DNA of 64,000 bases, taken from the NCBI GenBank assembly GCA_963082875.1, contig OY720098.1, positions 8,184,001 through 8,248,000 on the forward strand, written 5' to 3'. A program made the translations under genes and the position numbers. Below the pieces are notes generated by a model. That model made no database searches and was not told the DNA's origin. It worked only from the letters and a program-made list of their open reading frames with translations. The stretch is from Corella eumyota (Eukaryota; Chordata; Ascidiacea; Phlebobranchia; Corellidae). Positions 1 through 9,757 of the stretch are shown here, in pieces; positions within the stretch are counted from its first letter, which is position 1; each line of letters opens with the position of its first letter.

Positions 1-3000
1 ATTAGGTCACGTGATATTTTTGGCCAATGAGATTGCATACAAATTTTATAAAAAAAAATAAAAAATTTTAAATCAAAAAATAATTGTTGTGTTAGAACCG
101 CACAGGTCCAATTACCGTGTTTACAAAATATTTTTCGAAAATATTAATATTCATAAAAGTTATGAAACTTTTATTAAAAATTTATGAAATCTCAAAACCT
201 AAAATTTTGTATTTTATTAGACGCGCATTGGCCTAAATAACATTCAAGATAAAACATTTTGCGAAAATTTTCAGTAAAACAATAGTTCGAGGTAATTTTT
301 ATTTTGGGTTTATTTAGGTCACGTGATATTTTTGGCCAATGATATTGCATACAAATTTTATAAAAAAAAATAAAAAATTTTAAATCGAAAAATAATTGTT
401 GTGTTAAAACCGCACAGGTCCAATTACCGTGTTTACAAAATATTTTTCGAAAATATTAATATTCATAAAAGTTATGAAATTTTTATTAAAAATTTATGAA
501 ATCTCAAAATCTGGAATTTTGTATTTTATTAGACGCGCATTAGCCTAACTAACATTCAAGATAAAACATTTCGCGAAAATTTTCAGTAAAACAAAAGTTT
601 GAGGCAATTTTTATTTTGGTTTTCATTGGGTCACGTGATATTTTTGGCCAATGATATTGCATACAAATTTTTTGAAAAAAATTAAAAATTTTAAATCGAA
701 AAATAATTGTTGTGTTAGAACCGCACAGGTCCAATTACCGTGTTTACATAATATTTTTCAAAAATATTAATATTCATAATAGTTATAAAACTTTTATTAA
801 AAATTTATGAAATCTCAAAATCTGAAATTTTATATTTAATTAGGCGCGCATTGGCCTAACTAACATTCAAGATAAAACATTTTGCAAAAATTTTAAGTAG
901 AACAAAAGTTTGAGATAATTTTTATTTTGGGTTTAATTAGGTCACGTTATATTTTTGGCCAATAAATAATATTGCATACAAATTTTTTGAAAAAAAAGAA
1001 AAACATTTTAAATCGAAAAATAATTGTTGTGTTAGAACCGCACAGGTCCAATTACCGTGTTTACAAAATATTTTTCGAAAATATTAATATTCATAATAGT
1101 TATAAAACTTTTATTAAAAATTTATGAAATCTCAAAACCTAAAATTTTGTATTTTATTAGACGCGCATTGGCCTAACTAACATTCAAGATAAAACATTTC
1201 GCGAAAATTTTCAGTAAAACAAAAGTTTGAGGCAATTTTTATTTTGGTTTTCATCAGGTCACGTGATATTTTTGGCCAATGATATTGCATACAAATTTTT
1301 TGAAAAAAAATTAAAAATTTTGAATCGAAAAATAATTGTTGTGTTAGAACCGCACAGGTCCAATTGCGGTGTTTACAAAATATTTTTCGAAAATATTAAT
1401 ATTCATAAAAGTTATAAAACTTTTATTAAAAATTTATAAAATCTTAAAACCTAAAATTTTGTATTTTATTAGACGCGCATTGGCCTAACTAACATTCAAG
1501 ATAAAACATTTTGCGAAATTTTTTATTAAAACGAAAATTTGAGGTAATTTTTATTTTGGGTTTAATTTGGTCACGTGATATTTTGGCCAATGATATTGCA
1601 TACAAATTTTTTGAAAAAAAATTAAAAATTTTGAATCGAAAAATAATTGTTGTGTTAGAACCGCACAGGTCCAATTGCCGTGTTTACAAAATATTTTTCG
1701 AAAATATTAATATTCATAAAAGTTATAAAACTTTTATTAAAAATTTATAAAATCTCAAAACCTAAAATTTTGTATTTTATTAGACGCGCATTGGCCTAAC
1801 TAACATTCAAGATAAAACATTTTGCGAAATTTTTTATTAAAACGAAAATTTGAGGTAATTTTTATTTTGGGTTTAATTTGGTCACGTGATATTTTGGCCA
1901 ATGATATTGCATACAAATTTTTTGAAAAAAAATAAAAAATTTTAAATCGAAAAATAATTGTTGTGTTAGAACCGCACAGGTCCAATTACCGTGTTTATAT
2001 AATATTTTTCAAAAATATTAATATTCATAAAAGTTATGACACTTTTATTAAAAATTTATGAAATCTCAAAACCTAAAATTTTGTATTTTATTAGACGCGC
2101 ATTGGCCTAACTAACATTCAAGATAAAACATTTTGCAAAAATTTTGAGTAGAACAAAAGTTTGAGATAATTTTTATTTTGGGTTTAATTAGGTCACGTTA
2201 TATTTTTGGCCAATAATATTGCATACAAATTTTTTGAAAAAAAATAAAAAATTTTTAAATCGAAAAATAATTGTTGTGTTAGAACCGCACAGGTCCAATT
2301 ACCGTGTTTACAAAATATTTTTCGAAAATATTAATATTCATAATAGTTATAAAACTTTTATTAAAAATTTATGAAATCTCAAAACCTAAAATTTTGTATT
2401 TTATTAGACGCGCATTGGCGTAACTAACATTCAAGATAAAACATTTCGCAAAAATTTTCAGTAAAATAAAAGTTTGAGGCAATTTTTATTTTGGTTTTCA
2501 TTGAGTCACGTGATATTTTTGGCCAATGATATTGCATACAAATTTTTTGAAAAAAATCAAAAATTTTAAATCGAAAAATAATTGTTGTGTTAGAACCGCA
2601 CAGGTCCAATTACCGTGTTTACATAATATTTTTCAAAAATATTAATAATCATAATAGTTATAAAACTTATATTAAAAATTTATGAAATCTCAAAATCTGA
2701 AATTTTATATTTAATTAGGCGCGCATTGGCCTAACTAACATTCAAGATAAAACATTTTGCAAAAATTTTAAGTAGAACAAACGTTTGAGATAATTTTTAT
2801 TTTGGGTTTAATTAGGTCACGTTATATTTTTGGCCAATAATATTGCATACAAATTTTTTGAGAAAAAATAAAAAAATTTTAAATCGAAAAATAATTGTTG
2901 TGTTAGAACCGCACAGGTCCAATTACCGTGTTTACAAAATATTTTTCGAAAATATTAATATTCATAATAGTTATAAAACTTTTATTAAAAATTTATGAAA

Positions 3001-6000
3001 TCTCAAAACCTAAAATTTTGTATTTTATTAGACGCGCATTGGCGTAACTAACATTCAAGATAAAACATTTCGCGAAAATTTTCAGTAAAACAAAAGTTTG
3101 AGGCAATTTTTATTTTGGTTTTCATCAGGTCACGTGATATGTTTGGCCAATGATATTGCATACAAATTTTTTGAAAAAAAATTTAAAATTTTGAATCGAA
3201 AAATAATTGTTGTGTTAGAACCGCACAGGTCTAATTGCCGTGTTTACAAAATATTTTTCGAAAATATTAATATTCATAAAAGTTATAAAACTTTTATTAA
3301 AAATTTATGAAATCTCAAAACCTAAAATTTTGTATTTTATTAGACGCGCATTGGCCTAAATAACATTCAAGATAAAACATTTTGCGAAAATTTTCAGTAA
3401 AACAATAGTTCGAGGTAATTTTTATTTTGGGTTTATTTAGGTCACGTGATATTTTTGGCCAATGATATTGCATACAAATTTTATAAAAAAAAATAAAAAA
3501 TTTTAAATCGAAAAATAATTGTTGTGTTAAAACCGCACAGGTCCAATTACCGTGTTTACAAAATATTTTTCGAAAATATTAATATTCATAAAAGTTATGA
3601 AATTTTTATTAAAAATTTATGAAATCTCAAAATCTGGAATTTTGTATTTTATTAGACGCGCATTAGCCTAACTAACATTCAAGATAAAACATTTCGCGAA
3701 AATTTTCAGTAAAACAAAAGTTTGAGGCAATTTTTATTTTGGTTTTCATTGGGTCACGTGATATTTTTGGCCAATGATATTGCATACAAATTTTTTGAAA
3801 AAAATTAAAAATTTTAAATCGAAAAATAATTGTTGTGTTAGAACCGCACAGGTCCAATTACCGTGTTTACATAATATTTTTCAAAAATATTAATATTCAT
3901 AATAGTTATAAAACTTTTATTAAAAATTTATGAAATCTCAAAATCTGAAATTTTATATTTAATTAGGCGCGCATTGGCCTAACTAACATTCAAGATAAAA
4001 CATTTTGCAAAAATTTTAAGTAGAACAAAAGTTTGAGATAATTTTTATTTTGGGTTTAATTAGGTCACGTTATATTTTTGGCCAATAAATAATATTGCAT
4101 ACAAATTTTTTGAAAAAAAAGAAAAACATTTTAAATCGAAAAATAATTGTTGTGTTAGAACCGCACAGGTCCAATTACCGTGTTTACAAAATATTTTTCG
4201 AAAATATTAATATTCATAATAGTTATAAAACTTTTATTAAAAATTTATGAAATCTCAAAACCTAAAATTTTGTATTTTATTAGACGCGCATTGGCCTAAC
4301 TAACATTCAAGATAAAACATTTCGCGAAAATTTTCAGTAAAACAAAAGTTTGAGGCAATTTTTATTTTGGTTTTCATCAGGTCACGTGATATTTTTGGCC
4401 AATGATATTGCATACAAATTTTTTGAAAAAAAATTAAAAATTTTGAATCGAAAAATAATTGTTGTGTTAGAACCGCACAGGTCCAATTGCGGTGTTTACA
4501 AAATATTTTTCGAAAATATTAATATTCATAAAAGTTATAAAACTTTTATTAAAAATTTATAAAATCTTAAAACCTAAAATTTTGTATTTTATTAGACGCG
4601 CATTGGCCTAACTAACATTCAAGATAAAACATTTTGCGAAATTTTTTATTAAAACGAAAATTTGAGGTAATTTTTATTTTGGGTTTAATTTGGTCACGTG
4701 ATATTTTGGCCAATGATATTGCATACAAATTTTTTGAAAAAAAATTAAAAATTTTGAATCGAAAAATAATTGTTGTGTTAGAACCGCACAGGTCCAATTG
4801 CCGTGTTTACAAAATATTTTTCGAAAATATTAATATTCATAAAAGTTATAAAACTTTTATTAAAAATTTATAAAATCTCAAAACCTAAAATTTTGTATTT
4901 TATTAGACGCGCATTGGCCTAACTAACATTCAAGATAAAACATTTTGCGAAATTTTTTATTAAAACGAAAATTTGAGGTAATTTTTATTTTGGGTTTAAT
5001 TTGGTCACGTGATATTTTGGCCAATGATATTGCATACAAATTTTTTGAAAAAAAATAAAAAATTTTAAATCGAAAAATAATTGTTGTGTTAGAACCGCAC
5101 AGGTCCAATTACCGTGTTTATATAATATTTTTCAAAAATATTAATATTCATAAAAGTTATGACACTTTTATTAAAAATTTATGAAATCTCAAAACCTAAA
5201 ATTTTGTATTTTATTAGACGCGCATTGGCCTAACTAACATTCAAGATAAAACATTTTGCAAAAATTTTGAGTAGAACAAAAGTTTGAGATAATTTTTATT
5301 TTGGGTTTAATTAGGTCACGTTATATTTTTGGCCAATAATATTGCATACAAATTTTTTGAAAAAAAATAAAAAATTTTTAAATCGAAAAATAATTGTTGT
5401 GTTAGAACCGCACAGGTCCAATTACCGTGTTTACAAAATATTTTTCGAAAATATTAATATTCATAATAGTTATAAAACTTTTATTAAAAATTTATGAAAT
5501 CTCAAAACCTAAAATTTTGTATTTTATTAGACGCGCATTGGCGTAACTAACATTCAAGATAAAACATTTCGCAAAAATTTTCAGTAAAATAAAAGTTTGA
5601 GGCAATTTTTATTTTGGTTTTCATTGAGTCACGTGATATTTTTGGCCAATGATATTGCATACAAATTTTTTGAAAAAAATCAAAAATTTTAAATCGAAAA
5701 ATAATTGTTGTGTTAGAACCGCACAGGTCCAATTACCGTGTTTACATAATATTTTTCAAAAATATTAATAATCATAATAGTTATAAAACTTATATTAAAA
5801 ATTTATGAAATCTCAAAATCTGAAATTTTATATTTAATTAGGCGCGCATTGGCCTAACTAACATTCAAGATAAAACATTTTGCAAAAATTTTAAGTAGAA
5901 CAAACGTTTGAGATAATTTTTATTTTGGGTTTAATTAGGTCACGTTATATTTTTGGCCAATAATATTGCATACAAATTTTTTGAGAAAAAATAAAAAAAT

Positions 6001-6877
6001 TTTAAATCGAAAAATAATTGTTGTGTTAGAACCGCACAGGTCCAATTACCGTGTTTACAAAATATTTTTCGAAAATATTAATATTCATAATAGTTATAAA
6101 ACTTTTATTAAAAATTTATGAAATCTCAAAACCTAAAATTTTGTATTTTATTAGACGCGCATTGGCGTAACTAACATTCAAGATAAAACATTTCGCGAAA
6201 ATTTTCAGTAAAACAAAAGTTTGAGGCAATTTTTATTTTGGTTTTCATCAGGTCACGTGATATGTTTGGCCAATGATATTGCATACAAATTTTTTGAAAA
6301 AAAATTTAAAATTTTGAATCGAAAAATAATTGTTGTGTTAGAACCGCACAGGTCTAATTGCCGTGTTTACAAAATATTTTTCGAAAATATTAATATTCAT
6401 AAAAGTTATAAAACTTTTATTAAAAATTTATGAAATCTCAAAACCTAAAATTTTGTATTTTATTAGACGCGCATTGGCCTAACCAACATTCAAGATAAAA
6501 CATTTCGCGAAAATTTTCAGTAAAACAAAAGTTTGAGGCAATTTTTATTTTGGTTTTCATTGGGTCACGTGATATTTTTGGCCAATGATATTGCATACAA
6601 ATTTTTTGAAAAAAAATAAAAAATTTTAAATCGAAAAATAATTGTTGTGTTAGAACCGCACAGGTTCAATTACCGTGTTAACAAAATATTTTTCGAAAAT
6701 ATTAATATTCATAAAAGTTATGAAACTTTTATTAAAAATTTATGAAATCTCAAAATCTAAAATTTTGTATTTTATTAGACGCGCATTGGCCTAACTAACA
6801 TTCAAGATAAAACATTTCGCGAAAATTTTCAGTAAAAAAAAGTTTGAGGTAATTTTTATTTTGGGTTTAATTAGGTC
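1..6877 (+). repeat. Satellite array of about 312-bp tandem units
   Basis: Twenty-two tandem units follow one another from position 5. Each starts near GGTCACGTGATATTTTTGGC, at 5, 317, 629, 940, 1257, 1569, 1880, 2191, 2504, 2815, 3128, 3440 and so on to 6563; a broken start lies at 6874. Spacings are 311-313 bp, with one of 317 caused by a short insertion. The left end is cut by the window edge. Each unit carries a CACGTG or CACGTTA core, GGCCAATG about 15 bp in, an inverted CATTGGCC about 200 bp later, and the near-palindrome AATATTTTTCGAAAATATT. Short open frames of 60-80 codons recur with the repeat period on both strands. I read them as by-products of the repeat, not genes. Confidence 0.97.
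165..6480 (+). repeat. Two copies of a 3123-bp higher-order repeat (10 units each)
   Basis: Sequence from about 165 to 3357 reappears 3123 bp downstream (about 3288-6480) with no difference found in the lines I compared. This includes one-off oddities such as the 'aataaataat' insertion at 961 and 4084. Identity breaks near position 163/3286 on the left (gttatgaaac against gttataaaac) and near 3358/6481 on the right (cctaaataac against cctaaccaac). Single units differ from each other by several percent, so the ten-unit block was duplicated as a whole and recently, or the assembly has duplicated it. Within a block, units 3-5 (629-1568) resemble units 9-11 (2504-3439) at an offset of about 1873 bp, so there is an older nested duplication. 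Confidence 0.92.
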
Positions 6878-6914
6878 AAAAGGTCGCGGGAACAATTTAA
6901 TGTACGCGAAATAA

Positions 6915-7183
6915 AAAAATGTTTTTTTGTTCTTTTAATTATTTTCGAAAATTTCTTTATCTTGAGCATTAGTTATACTAAAACAGTTCTAAAAAAATTT
7001 AAAAATCAGTGTCATAAATTTGTCATAACTCTCGGAAATATTAATGTTTGCTAAACAATTTTTGCAAGCACGGCTGTTAGAACAGTGCGGTTTTATTAGT
7101 ATAGTTACCTTTTTATTTAAAAAAAGAAAAAATTTTAAACTTTTTTACTAGTGTGCTAGGTCACGTGATCATATGACCACCCC
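6915..7183 (-). repeat. Decayed inverted copy of the satellite unit
   Basis: Read on the minus strand this stretch follows the satellite unit in order. Matching islands, in plus-strand text, are 'tttatcttgagcattagtta' (unit complement: tttatcttgaatgttagtta), 'ggaaatattaatgtttgcta' and 'gaacagtgcggtt', ending with ctaggtcacgtgatc at 7156-7170. It is much more diverged than the units to its left and lies in the opposite orientation, so it marks an old inversion at the array edge. At 7159-7178 the end forms the imperfect palindrome GGTCACGTGATCATATGACC. Confidence 0.7.
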
Positions 7184-7227
7184 TATGTACGCAAAATACA
7201 AAAAATTGATAGGTTGATTATTTTGAG

Positions 7228-7311
7228 GAGTCTATGTTGGGAATCAATCCTCGGAACTCAGTACTGAGAGTTGTGGGCCTTTCGCACTGAGCTAACTGCC
7301 ACGACCATTCA
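7228..7311 (-). mobile_element. tRNA-like sequence, probably a SINE head or decayed tRNA
   Basis: On the minus strand the sequence reads like the 5' part of a tRNA: an A-box-like TTAGCTCAGTGCGAAAGG and, about 30 bp on, a B-box-like GATTGATTCC. The acceptor and anticodon stems do not fold cleanly and no matching 3' acceptor strand is evident. A working tRNA is therefore unlikely. A tRNA-derived short interspersed element or a tRNA pseudogene fits better. No family name can be given from the sequence alone. Confidence 0.5.
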
Positions 7312-7439
7312 ATGATGCAAAATTGTATACATAGCTTAAGTAAGCACTTGTAATAATAAAAAAAACTAGATTTATTTGATAAATAAAATATGGTTCGAAA
7401 ATATTTGATTATTTTTAACATAAATTTTTATAAATAAAA

Positions 7440-8345
7440 TAAGATATGCATAAACATTAACTAAGAATATTACAAACCTTTGATTTTTAATAAACAAACA
7501 AGCATTTATATATATAATATAAACAAAAACTAATATTTAACCCAGTTTTAAGTTGGTGATATTAGGATATAAATTATAGTAAATTTTAAATTCTTAAAAT
7601 TGATTTTTATTAAATAAACAAGCATTTGAATATGATAAATAAACGAAAATTATTTTTCTAATATGTTTTTTAATTACTTATATTATAAAATACATCATAC
7701 CAAATTTTTAATGCTTAATGTCGAACTTTAATTTTTAATGAACAAACCAGCATTTAAATATAAAAAACAAACAAGAAATATTTTTTAATTTATTTTCGAA
7801 TTATAAATATTATAAGATAAAACCGACCAAAAATTGAAAACCTAATAACAATCTTTAAATTTAAATAAACAAACACCTATTAATTAGTAATTAGTGACAA
7901 AAATTAAATTCGTTTTTGAGTTACTAATATCATGATATACAATTGACAAAAATTTAAAAAATTAATAACAACCTTTAAATTTTAATAAACAAATACCTAT
8001 TATTAAGTAATTAGTGATAAAAATTAAAATTTTAATTTATTATTGAGTTAGTAATATCATAATATACAATTGACCAAGATTTAAAAAATCAATAACAACC
8101 TTTAAATTTTAATAAACAAACACCTATTAATTAGTAATTAGTGATAATTAAATGTCGTAAATAGGAGGTTTGCAATTCGTTGGGATAATAACAAACATAC
8201 TAAAAATTTATAACTTTTAGAAAATTTAATCTTTAAATTTTAAAAATAAAATATATTAATTAGTAATTAGTGATATTTAAATGTCGTTAATAGGAGGTTT
8301 GCGATTCGTTGGGAAAATAACAACATACTGAAAATTTAAAATTTT
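7440..8345 (+). repeat. Diverged tandem repeat, period about 122-134 bp
   Basis: A phrase like 'cctttaaattttaataaacaaacacc' recurs at about 7478, 7600, 7722, 7848, 7968, 8095 and 8229, giving seven or more units of 120-134 bp. The last four units are closest to each other (attaattagtaattagtgat). The last two also share 'aggaggtttgcRattcgttggg', at 8166 and 8295. This array is unrelated in sequence to the 312-bp satellite but sits between its fossil copies. No coding capacity. Confidence 0.85.
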
Positions 8346-8420
8346 TAATTTTAAAGAACAGAAGTTATCGTCCCTCAAAATTCGGTCAAATAAGAATAAA
8401 AACAATAATAATAAATATAA

Positions 8421-8516
8421 TGACAATAACAATATGTTTCGAAATCTAAGATTTCGAACCATAATAAATACACTGACAATAACAATATGTTTCGAAATCT
8501 AAGATTTCGAACCATA
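8421..8516. repeat. 53-bp direct dimer carrying a 21-bp palindrome
   Basis: A 43-bp segment starting tgacaataacaatatg occurs at 8421-8463 and again at 8474-8516, a period of 53 bp. Each copy contains TTCGAAATCTAAGATTTCGA followed by A (8438-8458 and 8491-8511), two perfect 10-bp arms around a single base. Confidence 0.9.
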
Positions 8517-8524
8517 AAAAAAGG

Positions 8525-9190
8525 TTAGAGCAATTTTATATCTTGCGTATTAACTTATTTAAGGTTTATCAGGCAATAAATTTTTGATAAAAGGCAAATT
8601 TTTAAATCAAAATTTTACTTTAATGTAAGAACAACAGTGGTTTAGTTATTATATATGTAGAATATTTAAAAAAAACATTATAACATGGTAAAGTTATTTA
8701 ACTTTTATTAAAAATATGCAAGGTCTCGAAACTTAAAATTAAGTATGTTAATTATATATAATACTCCAATAAACATTAAAGATAAAACAATTTGCGAAAA
8801 TCTTCATTCAAAAGTTGAAGCGATGTTTAATTTCGAGTAATAACTTACAGCCTTATCAGGCTTACCCACGTGACTATATGACGTCATTGCGTAAATAAAT
8901 ATAAAAAAAGTCAAAGGTTTAAATTGAAATTTGACTTTAATGTAATAACTGAAGTAGTTTAATAAACACATTTTTGGAATGTTTCTAAAAAATATTAATA
9001 TATAGTAAAGTTATTAAACCTTTATTAAAATTGTGCGATGTCCAAAACTTTAAATTTAATATTTAAAAAAGGCGCATTGTTAACATTTAAGATAAAACAT
9101 TTTTTTATTTAAAAAAAAAACAAAAGTAAGAGTAATTTTGAATATGAACTTACTTACAGCCTTATCAGGCCCACCCAATTTGGCGGAAAA
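8525..9190 (+). repeat. Two old, diverged units of the 312-bp satellite family
   Basis: Two direct copies spaced about 309 bp are bounded by cttacagccttatcaggc at 8845 and 9154, with a weaker start near 8560. Both carry the satellite core in the same orientation as the main array: 'aaagttatttaacttttatt' and 'aagttattaaacctttatta' (satellite: aagttataaaacttttatta), then 'aacattaaagataaaacaat' and 'aacatttaagataaaacatt' (satellite: aacattcaagataaaacatt). The first boundary keeps CCCACGTGACTATATGACG, recalling the satellite CACGTG. They look like ancestors or cousins of the homogenised array. Confidence 0.75.
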
Positions 9191-9757
9191 ATTTAAAAAC
9201 AAAAAAGTTAGGACAAATTTTTATTGGCCTATTTTGACAGTTTACCTTCAAATAATGTTTCTCTTTTTAATAGTTTACCTTTTTAAGTGATTTCTCTACA
9301 CAGGCGTTTTCGTTGTATTAAATCCAATGCACGACTCAATTTATAAATTTCTTTGCAAACAATCGTACTTAAACCACATGTTTACCCTAGGACATGCAGA
9401 CTTCGAATGAAGAGAAGTTTTGTTTCACGGTTGATGATTTTAAAACACGTGTTCAAAAAAAAGGCAATTAAATAACGAGCTAAGAGCTTTGAAAATGCTT
9501 AAAATCTTATTTTTAACGTTAATTAAATTATTTTTTTGCAACCAATTATTTTATTAGTGAGACGTTTATATTTTGTAGTTTACATAATACTAATAACCTT
9601 TTAAAATATTACTCCTTTTACCTTTTTTTATTCTAATATACAATAAATGTGTTTGTAAAATTATTAGTAGATATTTTATTTTAAATAGTATAAAAACAGT
9701 TGCAAATAAAAAAGCTTAAGAATGCAGTGATAAATACATTAGGAATAAACAAAAACA
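9191..9757. other. Non-coding, downstream of NUP35
   Basis: AT-rich sequence without a credible coding frame. It includes the presumed 3' UTR of NUP35 (minus strand). A minus-strand AATAAA (plus TTTATT) occurs near 9673, about 85 bp past the stop, and is a plausible polyadenylation signal. Nothing else recognised. Confidence 0.5.

Noticed and set aside
549-6433. Recurrent 60-80 codon open frames on both strands (MDLCGSNTTIIFRF..., MRQFLFWFSSG...)
   Set aside because: They recur with the 312-bp satellite period and their sequence is set by the repeat. There is no independent evidence of coding.
1-6877. Tandem array considered as a CRISPR-like or telomeric repeat
   Set aside because: Units are 312 bp and contiguous without spacers, and contain no telomere motif. 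It is ordinary satellite organisation.
7228-7311. Functional tRNA gene
   Set aside because: A and B boxes are recognisable but the acceptor and anticodon stems do not pair.
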